Below, piece by piece: positions 33,508 through 43,574 of a DNA stretch of 64,000 nucleotides. Position 1 is the first letter of the stretch. The number at the start of each line of letters is the position of its first letter. Source of the DNA: Solirubrobacteraceae bacterium (GTDB lineage Bacteria; Actinomycetota; Thermoleophilia; Solirubrobacterales; Solirubrobacteraceae); NCBI GenBank assembly GCA_025449845.1, contig JANWIP010000003.1:62001-126000 (forward strand). The letters are read 5' to 3'. The translations under genes were made by a program, and so were the position numbers. The notes under the pieces are model-generated. The model worked only from the letters and a program-made list of their open reading frames with translations, searched no databases and had not been told where the DNA came from.

Positions 33508-36500
33508 ATGGTGCGCTTGGTGTTGGCTGGGCAGGGGTTGGCGCGGGTGGTCCTGGTTTCGCTGTGTGTTGTGGTCTGCGGGGCTGTGGTGGGTGTGGCG
33601 CCGGCGTTGGCGGTTGTGAGCCGGTTCGGCAATGGTGAAGGTCCGGGGGCGGGGCAGTTCCGGGAGCCGCACGGTGTGACGGTGGAGCAGGAAAGCGGCG
33701 ATGTGTATGTCGCCGATAAGGAAAACGAGCGGGTGGACAAGTTTGGGCCGGGTGGTGAATTCCTGTTTGCGTGGGGTTGGGGTGTGGCGGATGGGCATAC
33801 CGAAGCGTTGCAGAGGTGTACGAGCGTGTGTTTCACGGGGGTCTACGGCGGGGGTTCGGGTGAGCTCCGGTTCCCGGAAGGTGTGGCGGTCGATAACGAT
33901 CCGTTGAGCGCGTCCCATGGCGATGTGTACGTGGTCGACGCCGGCAACAGTCGTGTGCAGAAGTTCGATTCGGCTGGGAACTTTCTGCTGATGTTCGGCG
34001 GGGAAGTCAATGCGACGACCAAGGGGAATGTGTGTCTGGCGGGCGAAGCGTGCCAGGCGGGGGTGGAAGGGTCCGGCCCGGGGCAGTTCGTGGGTTCGCG
34101 GGGTGATCGTATCGCGGTGGATTCCTCCGGCACGGTGTTCGTGGGCGATGCGAACCGGGTGCAGGAGTTCAGTCCCGAAGGGGTGTATGAAGGGCAGATC
34201 GCGATCCCTGGCGCCGGGGAAGTCATCGCGCTGGCCGTGGATTCCAGCGGCGATGTGTATGTCGAGGGTCGCGAACTGGGCGGGGTGCACGAGTACAACG
34301 GGGCAGGTGTGGAATTGGGTGAACCGCGAGACCCGTCGAGCCACCCGTACTCCGGCAACGCGATCGCTGTGGGTCCCTCCGATGAACTGTTCATCGACAG
34401 CGGTGAAGGATCGCATCGTCTCCTGCAGTTCGATCCCGCGGGTGGCGAGGTCGCGAGCTTCGACGCGGGTCCCGAACCCGGCAATCGTGGTATCGCGTTC
34501 GGTAACGGTATCGGCGGGTTGTATGTGCTGGAGGCCGGTGCGGTGCGGTTGGTGAGCCCGCCGCCGGCGGGGCCGCTAGTGCCGGCGGGCAGCGAGTCGG
34601 CCGGGGAACTGCAGCCTACGGCCGCGACGGTCAACGCGACCGTCAACCCCGAGGGTCATGAAACGAGCTACAGCTTCGAATACGGCACGAGCGAAGCGTA
34701 CGGGGCGAGCACCACGCCGGTCGCGCTGACGGGGGAAAGCTTCGAAGACCAACCCGCGAGCGCCGCCTTGAGCGAACTGCAGCCGCGCACCCTGTATCAC
34801 TTCCGGGTCGTAGCGACGGATAACGCGAGTCCCACGCCGCATACCACGTTTGGGCCGGATGAGACGTTCACGACCCTCCCGCCGGTGTTGATCGACAGCG
34901 AGTCGGTGTCGGGGGTGACGGCCAGGAGCGCGACGCTCGCGGCGCAGCTGAACCCGCTGGGGCGGGACACCAGGTTTCGTTTTGAGTACGGCTCCACCAC
35001 AGCGTATGGGACGAGCGTGCCCGTACCGGACGGCGATGCTGGCGCGGGCACTGCGGATGTCGCGTTGAGCGCGTTGGTCGAGGGTCTCTCGCCGGGCACT
35101 GTCTACCACTATCGTGTGGTGGCGTATAACTCGCTCGACGCTCCCGGTACGGTGGTGGAAGGCTCCGATCGAACCTTCACGACGCAGGCTGGGGAAGCGC
35201 CGGGTTTGTTGGATGGTCGTGCGTGGGAGTTGGTGTCTCCGCCGGATAAGCATGGTGCGGCGTTGGAAGCTCTCGGTGTCAGTCAGGCCGCTGGGGGGGC
35301 TTTGATCCAGGCGGCGCGGGGTGGTGGTGCGGTTACGTATGTGGCGAACGGCCCGGTGGATCCCAATCCGGCGGGCAACCGCAATGTCGAGTTTACGCAG
35401 GTCTTGGCGGCTCGTGGGGTGGGTGGCTGGTCCTCGCGTGGTATCGCGACGCCGCTGGAACCCCCGGTGGTCGGTTTTGTTGCCCAGAGTACGTCTGAGT
35501 ACCGGTGGTTCTCGGATGATCTGTCGGTTGGTCTGGTCGAACCGGCGGGTGTGACGCCGCTTTCGCCGGCTGCGTCGGAAAGGACGATTTACCGGCGTGA
35601 GGCCGATGGTGAATACACGCCTTTGGTGGATGCCGCGAATGTGCCGCCGGGCACCGAATTCGGCAAGAGTCCCGAAGAAGTCCACTTCGTTGGTGCCAAT
35701 CCTGATTTGAGTCATGCCGTTCTCAGCTCGAAGCGGGCGTTGACGCCTGGTTTCCTCAGTGGTGGGCTTTCGAGCGTGTATGAGTGGGCCGGTGGGTCTT
35801 TGCGGCTTGTCAGTGTGCTGCCCGGTAGTGGCAAGCCGGCGGCGGAAGAAGGTGAGGGAGCCCTCGTTGGGACCGACCAAAACAACGCCAGGCATGCGGT
35901 GTCTGACGATGGTTCGCGTATCGTCTGGTCTACTCTTAATTCTGGTGGAGAAGTCCATCTCTACGTGACCGATATGGGTCTGGGGCGGTCGGTGCAGCTA
36001 GATGTCGTCGGGGAAGGCGCGCAGGGCGGCAGCGGGGAACCTGTCTTCCAGACGGCGAGCGGTGATGGGTCCAAGGTGTTCTTCACGGATGGGAGCAGGT
36101 TGACGGCGGACGCCACGAGCGATCAAGTCAAGCCCGACCTGTATATGTGTGAAGTTGGTGTGGCGGCGGGTAAGCCGACGTGCCGGTTGAAGGATCTCAC
36201 GGCCGATGAACACGCGGGTGAAGCCGCGGATGTGCAGGGTGTGGCGATGGGCGCCGGTGAAGACGGCAGGTATGTTTACTTCGTCGCCAATGGTGCTCTC
36301 GCCCCGGGCGCGGCGCCCGGGAATTGCAATGGGGAGGCGCATACTGGGATGTGCAATCTCTATGTGGTTGACACCGTGACGGGTGAGAGGAAGCTCGTCG
36401 CGGCGCTCTCAGGTGAAGATCACAACGATTGGGTAGCGGAAGGACCCGGTGGTACCACGGGTCTTCTTGTTCGGTTGTCGTCGAGGGTGTCGCCGAATGG

Positions 36501-37416
36501 TCGGTATCTGACGTTCATGTCGGAGAGGAGTCTGACTGGGTATGACAATATCGACGTGCATAGCGGCCAGGCGGATGAGGAGGTTTTCGTGTATGACGTC
36601 GGTACGGGTCGTGTGGTGTGCGCGTCGTGTAACCCGTCGGGTGCGCGTCCATCCGGCGTGTTCGACCCTGGCGCGTCCCGGACGTTGCTTGTCGACCGCC
36701 CGGGTGCGTGGGAGGGTCGTTGGTTGGCTGCGTCGATCCCGGGGTTGACGAATGCCTCGGGTAACAGCGCGTGGTATCAGTCTCGTTACCTGTCCGATAG
36801 TGGCCGGTTGTTCTTCAACGCGGCGGATGCGCTTGTGGGGCGGGACACCAACGGCCGGGAGGATGTGTATGAGTATGAGCCCGGTGGGGTCGGTGGGTGC
36901 GCCCGGCCGGCTGGGTGTGTCGGTTTGATCTCCTCCGGCACGTCGGGTGTGGAATCGGCGTTCATGGACGCGAGCGAATCGGGCGATGAAGTGTTCTTCC
37001 TCACCGCTTCGCAATTGGTGGGGCAGGATGTGGATGGGGCGCTTGATCTGTATGACGCGCGGGTGTGCTCTGTTGCCTCGCCGTGCCTGGGCAGCCCGCC
37101 CGCGGTGGTTGCCCCTGCGTGTTCCAGCAGCGAGTCGTGCCGGGGTATCGCGCCGGGGCAGCCGCAGGCGTTCGCCTCGCCGTCGAGCATGAGCGCGTCG
37201 GGTGGGGGGAATCTGGTCCCGCCTGCTGGTGGCCCTGTGGTCAGGGGCAGGGGTTTGAGTAGGGCGCAGAAGCTCGCGGGGGCACTGCGGGTGTGTAGGA
37301 GGAAGCCGGTGCGGGTGCGTGCGTTGTGTAGGGCGCGGGCGCGGCGGTTGTATGGATCGGGCGTGCGGGCGAAGCGGGCCGGTAGCGCTGGGGCGAGCAG
37401 GAAGGGCAAGGGGTGA
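33508..37416 (+). CDS. Cassette 3 gene A: exported NHL/Fn3-like/TolB-like propeller protein
   Basis: A 1302-residue exported protein. A long hydrophobic signal (VVLVSLCVVVCGAVVGVAPALA) ends near residue 34. Six NHL-like blades cover about 38-350 (for example GDVYVVDAGNSRVQKFDSAG), then two Fn3-like domains about 360-560 (LQPRTLYHFRVVATDN, VEGLSPGTVYHYRV). The shared motif GLLDGRAWELVSPPDKHGAAL lies near 566 and the TolB-like propeller runs to about 1240. A basic Arg-rich tail with two cysteines closes it. The ATG at 33508 is 6 nt after GGGAGGGG; 33502 is an alternative. Same architecture as cassette 1 with clear sequence divergence. Confidence 0.75.
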   Translation: MVRLVLAGQGLARVVLVSLCVVVCGAVVGVAPALAVVSRFGNGEGPGAGQFREPHGVTVEQESGDVYVADKENERVDKFGPGGEFLFAWGWGVADGHTEALQRCTSVCFTGVYGGGSGELRFPEGVAVDNDPLSASHGDVYVVDAGNSRVQKFDSAGNFLLMFGGEVNATTKGNVCLAGEACQAGVEGSGPGQFVGSRGDRIAVDSSGTVFVGDANRVQEFSPEGVYEGQIAIPGAGEVIALAVDSSGDVYVEGRELGGVHEYNGAGVELGEPRDPSSHPYSGNAIAVGPSDELFIDSGEGSHRLLQFDPAGGEVASFDAGPEPGNRGIAFGNGIGGLYVLEAGAVRLVSPPPAGPLVPAGSESAGELQPTAATVNATVNPEGHETSYSFEYGTSEAYGASTTPVALTGESFEDQPASAALSELQPRTLYHFRVVATDNASPTPHTTFGPDETFTTLPPVLIDSESVSGVTARSATLAAQLNPLGRDTRFRFEYGSTTAYGTSVPVPDGDAGAGTADVALSALVEGLSPGTVYHYRVVAYNSLDAPGTVVEGSDRTFTTQAGEAPGLLDGRAWELVSPPDKHGAALEALGVSQAAGGALIQAARGGGAVTYVANGPVDPNPAGNRNVEFTQVLAARGVGGWSSRGIATPLEPPVVGFVAQSTSEYRWFSDDLSVGLVEPAGVTPLSPAASERTIYRREADGEYTPLVDAANVPPGTEFGKSPEEVHFVGANPDLSHAVLSSKRALTPGFLSGGLSSVYEWAGGSLRLVSVLPGSGKPAAEEGEGALVGTDQNNARHAVSDDGSRIVWSTLNSGGEVHLYVTDMGLGRSVQLDVVGEGAQGGSGEPVFQTASGDGSKVFFTDGSRLTADATSDQVKPDLYMCEVGVAAGKPTCRLKDLTADEHAGEAADVQGVAMGAGEDGRYVYFVANGALAPGAAPGNCNGEAHTGMCNLYVVDTVTGERKLVAALSGEDHNDWVAEGPGGTTGLLVRLSSRVSPNGRYLTFMSERSLTGYDNIDVHSGQADEEVFVYDVGTGRVVCASCNPSGARPSGVFDPGASRTLLVDRPGAWEGRWLAASIPGLTNASGNSAWYQSRYLSDSGRLFFNAADALVGRDTNGREDVYEYEPGGVGGCARPAGCVGLISSGTSGVESAFMDASESGDEVFFLTASQLVGQDVDGALDLYDARVCSVASPCLGSPPAVVAPACSSSESCRGIAPGQPQAFASPSSMSASGGGNLVPPAGGPVVRGRGLSRAQKLAGALRVCRRKPVRVRALCRARARRLYGSGVRAKRAGSAGASRKGKG

Positions 37417-37421
37417 TCGCG

Positions 37422-40400
37422 ATGGCATCGGCCAAGATGAGTGTTCGTTGGGTTGTGGCGGTGTGTGCGCTGGTGGCAGCGTGTGCGGTGAGCGTGCCGG
37501 CGTATGCGTCCTCGCCGTGGTGGACCCTGTCTTCGGGTGCGCGTCCGGCGAATCTCCCGCCGGGTGGGGAAGGCACGATCGTGGCGCGCGCGGTCAACGC
37601 GGGCGATGCGGCGAGCACGGGCAGTGTGACGCTCAGCGATACGTTGCCGGTGGGTGTGAGCGCGCAGAGCGTGTCGTTCTACGCGTTTACCCTCGGGGGC
37701 GGGAAGATCGACCTGAGTGGCATTCCGGGTGCGTGCGAAACGACCCCTGGTCGTGTGCAGTGTGTCTATCCGGGGGAACCGTCGGGGTTCCTGCCTGTAC
37801 TGAACCCGTATGAATGGGTCGAGATGCGGATCGCGGTGAAGGTGGGAGCGGGCGCGGTGTCCGGTGGGAACCGTGTGGAAGCGACGGGCGGCGGCGCCGG
37901 CGGCGCGTCGTTGCAGCAGCCGGTTGTGGTGGATGGTGCGCCGGCGCCGTTTGGTGTGGAAGATTTCCGGTTCGTCCCTGAAGACGAGGGTGGGGCGGTC
38001 GATACGCGGGCGGGTTCGCACCCGTTTCAGTTGACGGCGTCGCTCGCGCTGAACCAGGGCACCGATCTGACGAGGCCCCCGGCGCTGCCGAGGGATCTGC
38101 GGTTCCTGTTACCGCCGGGTCTCGTGGGTAACGCGACCGCGGTCGCGCAGTGCAGCGAACTCGACTTCGTGCCCGCAAGCACCGGCCCCCCCACCAATCG
38201 CTGTGCGGCGAATACCGCGATCGGGGTCGCGACGGTGACAATCGAAGAACCCTTCGGCATTCACTTGGTCACGTTGCCTGTGCCGTTGTTCAACCTGGTG
38301 CCGGGGCCGGGTGAGCCGGCGCGGTTCGGGTTCGAGGTCGAGAAGAGCCCCGTGATCCTCGATACCTCGGTACGCGCGGGCCGCGACTACGGTGTCCTCA
38401 CCAGCGCGAGCAACATCACGCAGCTCGCATCGTTCATCTCCAGCCAGGTCACGTTCTGGGGTGTCCCGGGTGACCCGCGCCACGACCAGTCACGCGGCTG
38501 GAGCTGTGTGGCGAACAACTTCTGGGGAAGCGCTGGGGCTCCTCCTTGCGTCGCTCAGGCCCAGGGCAACCCTCCGCCGCTCCTGACGCTTCCCACGTCG
38601 TGTGCGATCCCGTTCCGGGCGGGTGTGCAAGGCGACGCGTGGCCGACGAAGAGCGACCCGCAGGGCCTCACGCTCCCTGCGCGTGAATACCAGCTCGCGG
38701 ACAGCCTCGGCCGGGAACTGGCGTTGACGGGTTGTGAGCAGTTGCCGTTCTCCCCGTCGATCCAGGTGACCCCGGAAACACACTCCGCGAGCACCCCGAC
38801 CGGCCTTGACGTACACGTCCACCTCCCCCAGGACACGACCGCGACTGCGGAAGGGTTGGCGGAGGCCGCGATCAGGGACGCGACCGTCACGCTGCCCGAA
38901 GGGATGGCCTTGAACCCCTCTGGTGCGGGTGGCCTTGAAGCCTGCACGGAGACCCAGATCGGGTTTCAGGGGACCGCCGTGGACGGCACGCAGCTGTTCT
39001 CCCCGGATCTCCCCGAACCGTTCTGCCCCGACGCATCGAAGGTCGGGACGGTGAAGGTCAGGCTGCCGATCATTCCGAACCCGTTGGAAGGCGCGGTGTA
39101 TGTCGCCTCACAGAACGCGAACCCGTTCAGTTCATTGGTCGCGTTGTACATCGTCGCGAAGGACCCCGTGTCGGGGATCCTTGCGAAGGTTCCCGCGGAA
39201 GTCGCCTTGGACCCGGTGTCGGGGCGGTTGACGACGACGATCCACAATACGCCGCAGGCCCCGATCGAAGACATCGAACTGCACTTCTTCGGTGGTGGCC
39301 GTGGCCCGTTGGCGACTCCCGCGATGTGCGGGACGTACACCACCACTGGGTCGTTCTCGCCGTGGTCTGAAACCCCGGCGGTGAACACCACGGCGTCGTT
39401 TGACATCACCAGCGGCCCGGGCGGTGGGCCGTGTCAGAGCCCCGCGCCGTTCGCGCCCACGTTGACGGCGGGCATGGTCAACAGCCAGGCCGCGACGTTC
39501 AGCCCGTTCACCGCGACGTTCTCCCGCAGCGATGCGGACCAGGGCATCTCGGGTGTGACGGTCACGACCCCACCCGGCTTGTTGGGGATCCTCAAGGGTG
39601 TGGAACGCTGCGGCGAACCGCAGGCCGGCCAGGGGACGTGTGCGCCTGGGAGCCTCATCGGGCACGTCACCGCGGCTGCGGGCGCCGGCCCCGAACCGTA
39701 TGTGCTGCAGGGCGGCAAGGTGTTCCTCACCGGGCCCTACAAGGGTGCCCCGTTCGGCCTCTCGATCGTGGTGCCTGCTGTGGCGGGCCCGTACAACCTG
39801 GGGAACATCACGGTTCGCGCGGCGATTCACGTGGACCCGCACAGCGCGCAGATCACTGTGACGAGCGACCCGTTGCCCACGATCTGGAAGGGCATCCCGT
39901 TGCAGGTGAGGAAGGTGAACGTCACGATCGACCGGAAGGGGTTCACGTTCAACCCGACCAACTGCGAACCCCTCAGCGTGGGTGGGACGCTGACCAGCAC
40001 ACAGGGCGCCAAGGCAAATGCCTCAAGCCATTTCCAGGCGGTGAACTGCGCGAGCCTCCCGTTCAAACCCAGGTTCACGGTGTCCACGCAGGCGAAGACG
40101 AGCAAGAAGAACGGTGCCAGCCTCGACGTGAGGGTCGGGTACCCCTCAGGGGCTCAGGCGAACATCCGCTCGGTTGCGGTGACGTTGCCCAAGGCGTTGC
40201 CGTCGCGGTTGACGACGATCCAGCAGGCCTGCCCGGCGGCGACGTTCAACGCGAACCCCGCGTCGTGCCCGGCGGGCTCGAACATCGGGACGGCAGTCGC
40301 CAGTACCCCGGTCCTCTCAAGCCCCGTATCGGGTCCGGTGTACCTGGTGTCCCACGGTGGCGCGGCGTTCCCCGATCTCGTGCTGCTCCTCCAGGGTGAA

Positions 40401-40736
40401 GGCGTCACTCTCGAACTCATCGGCAGCATCAACATCAAGAAGCAGGTGACGAGCAGCGCGTTCAACGCCATCCCCGACGCTCCGATCAGCAGCTTCGAGC
40501 TGAAGCTGCCCGAGGGCCCGCACTCCGGTCTAGCGGCCGTCGTCCCCGCGAAGGCCAAGGGCAACCTCTGCGGCCAGTCCCTGGTCATGCCGACCACCAT
40601 CACCGGGCAGAACGGTGCGCAGATCAAGCAGAACACCAAGATCGCCGTCACGGGCTGCACCAAAGCCAAGAAGAAGCCCAAGGCCAAGCGCACCCGGAGG
40701 GCGCATGGCAAGAAGGCGAAGGCCGGGAAAGGCTAG
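37422..40736 (+). CDS. Cassette 3 gene B: exported DUF11-like multi-module protein
   Basis: An 1104-residue exported protein with signal VVAVCALVAACAVSVPAYAS. The DUF11-like region (TIVARAVNAGDAASTGSVTL) and four modules follow, marked by CAANTAIGVA, CPDASKVGTV, CAPGSLIGHV and CPAGSNIGT. The tail is KAKKKPKAKRTRRAHGKKAK-like. The ATG at 37422 has AAGGGG 8 nt upstream and lies 5 nt after the gene A stop. Its final G is the first base of the gene C GTG (TAGTG). Confidence 0.7.
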   Translation: MASAKMSVRWVVAVCALVAACAVSVPAYASSPWWTLSSGARPANLPPGGEGTIVARAVNAGDAASTGSVTLSDTLPVGVSAQSVSFYAFTLGGGKIDLSGIPGACETTPGRVQCVYPGEPSGFLPVLNPYEWVEMRIAVKVGAGAVSGGNRVEATGGGAGGASLQQPVVVDGAPAPFGVEDFRFVPEDEGGAVDTRAGSHPFQLTASLALNQGTDLTRPPALPRDLRFLLPPGLVGNATAVAQCSELDFVPASTGPPTNRCAANTAIGVATVTIEEPFGIHLVTLPVPLFNLVPGPGEPARFGFEVEKSPVILDTSVRAGRDYGVLTSASNITQLASFISSQVTFWGVPGDPRHDQSRGWSCVANNFWGSAGAPPCVAQAQGNPPPLLTLPTSCAIPFRAGVQGDAWPTKSDPQGLTLPAREYQLADSLGRELALTGCEQLPFSPSIQVTPETHSASTPTGLDVHVHLPQDTTATAEGLAEAAIRDATVTLPEGMALNPSGAGGLEACTETQIGFQGTAVDGTQLFSPDLPEPFCPDASKVGTVKVRLPIIPNPLEGAVYVASQNANPFSSLVALYIVAKDPVSGILAKVPAEVALDPVSGRLTTTIHNTPQAPIEDIELHFFGGGRGPLATPAMCGTYTTTGSFSPWSETPAVNTTASFDITSGPGGGPCQSPAPFAPTLTAGMVNSQAATFSPFTATFSRSDADQGISGVTVTTPPGLLGILKGVERCGEPQAGQGTCAPGSLIGHVTAAAGAGPEPYVLQGGKVFLTGPYKGAPFGLSIVVPAVAGPYNLGNITVRAAIHVDPHSAQITVTSDPLPTIWKGIPLQVRKVNVTIDRKGFTFNPTNCEPLSVGGTLTSTQGAKANASSHFQAVNCASLPFKPRFTVSTQAKTSKKNGASLDVRVGYPSGAQANIRSVAVTLPKALPSRLTTIQQACPAATFNANPASCPAGSNIGTAVASTPVLSSPVSGPVYLVSHGGAAFPDLVLLLQGEGVTLELIGSINIKKQVTSSAFNAIPDAPISSFELKLPEGPHSGLAAVVPAKAKGNLCGQSLVMPTTITGQNGAQIKQNTKIAVTGCTKAKKKPKAKRTRRAHGKKAKAGKG

Positions 40737-41689
40737 TGGCGGCCCAGGCTCTCAGCCCCGCCGAGCACCCGGCGCGCAGCAGGGTCTCGGAGATTCAGCG
40801 CCAGCGGCTGCTGGGGGCAATGGCGGAGGTGACGGCGGAGCGGGGCGTGGGGTCGGTGACCGTGGCGCACATCGTGGGGCGCTCGGGCGTGTCGCGGCGG
40901 ACGTTCTACGAACTGTTCTCCGATCGCGAAGACTGCCTGCTGGCGGCCCTGGACCAGGCGGTGGCGCGGGCGAGCGCGGCGGTTCTGCCGGCGTATGCGG
41001 GCGAGCGGCGCTGGCGGGAGCGGATACGCGCGGCGCTGGGCGCGCTGCTGGCGTTCTTCGACGAGGAGCCGTCGATGGCCCGCTTGTGCGTGGTGGAGTC
41101 GCTGGGCGCGGGGCCGGGAGCGCTGGAGCGCAGGACGGGCATCGTGCAGATCCTGATCCGCGCGATCGACGAGGGCCGGGGGGAAGCGAGACCGGGGAAG
41201 GACGCGCCACCGCTGACGGGGGAGGGCGTGGTGGGCGCCGTCCTGGCCGTCATCCACGCGCGGCTGGTGGCGCCCAATCGCAAGCCGCTGTCCCCGCTGA
41301 CACCGGCCTTGATGAGCATGATCGTGCATCCTTACCTCGGCCAGGCGGCGGCCGAGAAGGAGCTGCACAAACCGGCCCCCCAACTCAAAACAAAATCCCG
41401 TCCTCGGCGGGACCCGCTCGACGGGCTCGACATGCGCCTCACTTACCGCACCGTCAGGGTCCTCGTAGCGATCGGCGCGAACCCACGTGCGAGCAACCGG
41501 GGCGTCGCGGCCGCCGCGGGCATCGCCGACCAAGGCCAGATCTCGAAGCTGCTCACGCGGCTGCAGAACCTCGGCTTGATTCGCAACGAGGGTGAGGGGC
41601 AGGCCAAGGGCGCGCCGAATGCCTGGGGGCTGACGCCCAAAGGCCAGGAGGTCGAGCGTTCGATTCGCCTGGAGGGCGCCAGCGGCTAG
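40736..41689 (+). CDS. Cassette 3 gene C: TetR regulator with C-terminal winged helix
   Basis: A 317-residue regulator starting with GTG (MAAQALSPAEHPARSRVSEIQ). The TetR HTH (GSVTVAHIVGRSGVSRRTF) and helical core resemble the other two. The C-terminal winged helix (IADQGQISKLLTRLQNLGLI, then KGAPNAWGLTPKG) is kept. The one-base overlap with gene B implies strict translational coupling. It ends 27 bp before rsmA. It is the closest relative of the short winged-helix remnant at 44797. Confidence 0.85.
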   Translation: MAAQALSPAEHPARSRVSEIQRQRLLGAMAEVTAERGVGSVTVAHIVGRSGVSRRTFYELFSDREDCLLAALDQAVARASAAVLPAYAGERRWRERIRAALGALLAFFDEEPSMARLCVVESLGAGPGALERRTGIVQILIRAIDEGRGEARPGKDAPPLTGEGVVGAVLAVIHARLVAPNRKPLSPLTPALMSMIVHPYLGQAAAEKELHKPAPQLKTKSRPRRDPLDGLDMRLTYRTVRVLVAIGANPRASNRGVAAAAGIADQGQISKLLTRLQNLGLIRNEGEGQAKGAPNAWGLTPKGQEVERSIRLEGASG

Positions 41690-41716
41690 CATCGTCGGCG
41701 TGCGCGGGTTTCGGCG

Positions 41717-42544
41717 GTGAGCGGCTTGGGTGTGCGCCCCAACCGGGAGCTGGGGCAGAACTTCCTGCGCGACCGCAACATCCTGGGCGTCATCGGCCGT
41801 CTCGCCGAGCTTGAGCGAGAGGACGTGGTGCTGGAGATCGGGGGAGGGGGAGGGGTGTTGTCGGCCTACCTGGCATCGCGCGTGGCGCAGGTGCACGTGG
41901 TGGAGGTGGACGAACGGTTGCGTGAGGCTCTGGGCGAGGCGCTGGCGCCGTTCGCGAACGTGAGCGTGCTGTGGGGCGACGCGATGCGCATCGATCTGAG
42001 CGCCCTGCGCCCGCCTCCGGGCAAGGTGGTGGCGAACCTGCCCTATGGGATCGCGGCCGGCGTCGTGCTGCGCACGATCGAAGAGCTGCCGAGCGTGCGC
42101 ATGTGGCTGGTGATGGTGCAGCGCGAGGTGGGCGAGCGTCTGGCGGCGGCGCCGGGCAGCGGCGTCTACGGGATCACCTCGGTGCTGGCGCAGTTGGCGG
42201 GCGAGGTGCGCGTGGTGCGCCATATCCCGCGCACGGTCTTCCAGCCGGTGCCGAATGTGGACTCGGTGCTGGTGAGGATCGAGCGCACCGGCCCCGCGCC
42301 TGGAGCGGCGGTGCGCCGTCTGGTGCACGGAGGGTTCGCCCACCGCCGCAAGGCGATGGCCCGCTCGCTGGTGCTGGCGGGCTTCGAGCGCAATCGCGAG
42401 CAGATCCGCGCGGCGCTCCTGGCCTTGGGTCACCCCGCCGACGAGCGCGCCGAGCGCTTGGCGCCGCGCGAGTTCGAAGCGCTGGCGCGGGAGCTGCGGT
42501 TGGTAGAGCCTGAGCGGGCGTCCGAAGGGTCGCTCCCACAATGA
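41717..42544 (+). CDS. rsmA: 16S rRNA dimethyladenosine transferase
   Basis: The 275-residue product dimethylates A1518 and A1519 of 16S rRNA. The SAM-binding motif EIGGGGGVLSAYLA is near residues 40-53, VHVVEVDERL gives the acidic ribose ligand, and VVANLPYGIAAGVV is the catalytic NLPY motif. RTVFQPVPNVDSVLV and GFAHRRKAMARSL match the RNA-binding C-terminus. The start is a GTG at 41717 (MSGLGVRPNRELGQNFL). It overlaps ispE by 4 bp. Confidence 0.94.
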   Translation: MSGLGVRPNRELGQNFLRDRNILGVIGRLAELEREDVVLEIGGGGGVLSAYLASRVAQVHVVEVDERLREALGEALAPFANVSVLWGDAMRIDLSALRPPPGKVVANLPYGIAAGVVLRTIEELPSVRMWLVMVQREVGERLAAAPGSGVYGITSVLAQLAGEVRVVRHIPRTVFQPVPNVDSVLVRIERTGPAPGAAVRRLVHGGFAHRRKAMARSLVLAGFERNREQIRAALLALGHPADERAERLAPREFEALARELRLVEPERASEGSLPQ

Positions 42545-43476
42545 CCCCTGCGCCAAAGGTGCCCCTGCAAGCCCTGGCTCCGGCCAAGATCAACCTGGGC
42601 CTGTTCGTCGGCCCGCCGCGCGCGGACGGGCGCCACGAGCTGGTGAGCGTGATGCAGTCGATCTCCCTCGCCGATGAGCTGACGCTGGAAGCGGCGCCGG
42701 CAGATGCGACGGGAGATGAAGTGCTGTGCCCGGGCGTCGCAGGCGCGCCCGCCGAGAACCTCGCGGCCCGTGCCTTGGCGGCGTTCCGCGCGGCGACCGG
42801 CTGGGACGCCCCGCCGCTGCGGCTGAAGATCGACAAGCGCATCCCGGTGGCAGCCGGCCTGGGCGGAGGCTCAGCCGACGCGGCCGCCGCGTTGCGCTTG
42901 GCCACGGCCGCCTCGGGTCTCGGTGATGAGTCGCTGCTGCTCGAGCTGGCGGCGGACCTCGGCGCCGACGTGCCCGCCCAGGTGCGCCCCGGCCGCTGGC
43001 TGGCCACGGGCGCGGGCGAGATCCTTGAGGCGCTGCCGGACCCCGTCGCCCCGATCGGCGTGCTGGTGCTCCCGCTCGCGCAGGGGCTCTCCACGGCCGC
43101 GGTGTACGCCGAGGCCGACCGTCGCGGCAAGCTCCGCTCGGCAGCCTTCCTCGGGGAGCGCCGCGGGGCGCTGCACCAGGCGTTCGACCTCGGCATGTCC
43201 TTGCACACCGACCCCGAGCTGCTGCGCAACGACCTGGAGGCGTCGGCCCGCGCGCTGTGCCCTGAGATCCGCACGGCCCTCAAGGAAGCCCGCGAAGTAG
43301 GCGCCGAGCCGGCCTTCCTGAGCGGTAGCGGCCCGACGACGATCGGCCTGTTCCCCCGCACAAATGGCCTCGCCGCCGCCGAGCGCGCCGTGGCCGGGCT
43401 GGCCGGCCGCAGCCCGATGCCCGTCGCGGCTCATACGGTTGGCGCGGACTTCGCGGGAGTGCGTGGCCTGACGTGA
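42541..43476 (+). CDS. ispE: 4-diphosphocytidyl-2-C-methyl-D-erythritol kinase
   Basis: The 311-residue GHMP kinase phosphorylates CDP-methylerythritol in the MEP isoprenoid pathway. APAKINLGLFVG near the N-terminus contains the substrate-binding Lys, RIPVAAGLGGGSADAAAAL near 100-120 is the ATP-binding loop, and FLSGSGPTTIGLF near 258 is the C-terminal GHMP motif. It shares ATGA with rsmA, so the two are coupled. Confidence 0.93.
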   Translation: MTPAPKVPLQALAPAKINLGLFVGPPRADGRHELVSVMQSISLADELTLEAAPADATGDEVLCPGVAGAPAENLAARALAAFRAATGWDAPPLRLKIDKRIPVAAGLGGGSADAAAALRLATAASGLGDESLLLELAADLGADVPAQVRPGRWLATGAGEILEALPDPVAPIGVLVLPLAQGLSTAAVYAEADRRGKLRSAAFLGERRGALHQAFDLGMSLHTDPELLRNDLEASARALCPEIRTALKEAREVGAEPAFLSGSGPTTIGLFPRTNGLAAAERAVAGLAGRSPMPVAAHTVGADFAGVRGLT

Positions 43477-43539
43477 GGTCTGGCCCGAGGGCCGATATGA
43501 GGGCTGGTGGAGGCTTCGGGTGAGGTCTGCCCGCGAATC

Positions 43540-43568
43540 TTGTCCTATGTATCGATACATGGTACGAT
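43540..43568 (+). promoter_or_regulatory. Promoter with palindromic operator before the AbiE-like pair
   Basis: TTGTCC (43540-43545), 17 bp and TACGAT (43563-43568) form a promoter. The spacer contains the perfect 14-bp palindrome ATGTATCGATACAT (43547-43560). The ATG at 43575 is 6 nt after the -10 box. This is a strong candidate operator for the winged-helix antitoxin encoded first in the operon. Confidence 0.65.
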
Positions 43569-43574
43569 GGCTTG

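Noticed and set aside
40733-42556. Minus-strand frame of 607 codons opposite cassette 3 gene C and rsmA
   Set aside because: It spans two well-supported plus-strand genes and has low-complexity Gln/His/Arg composition.
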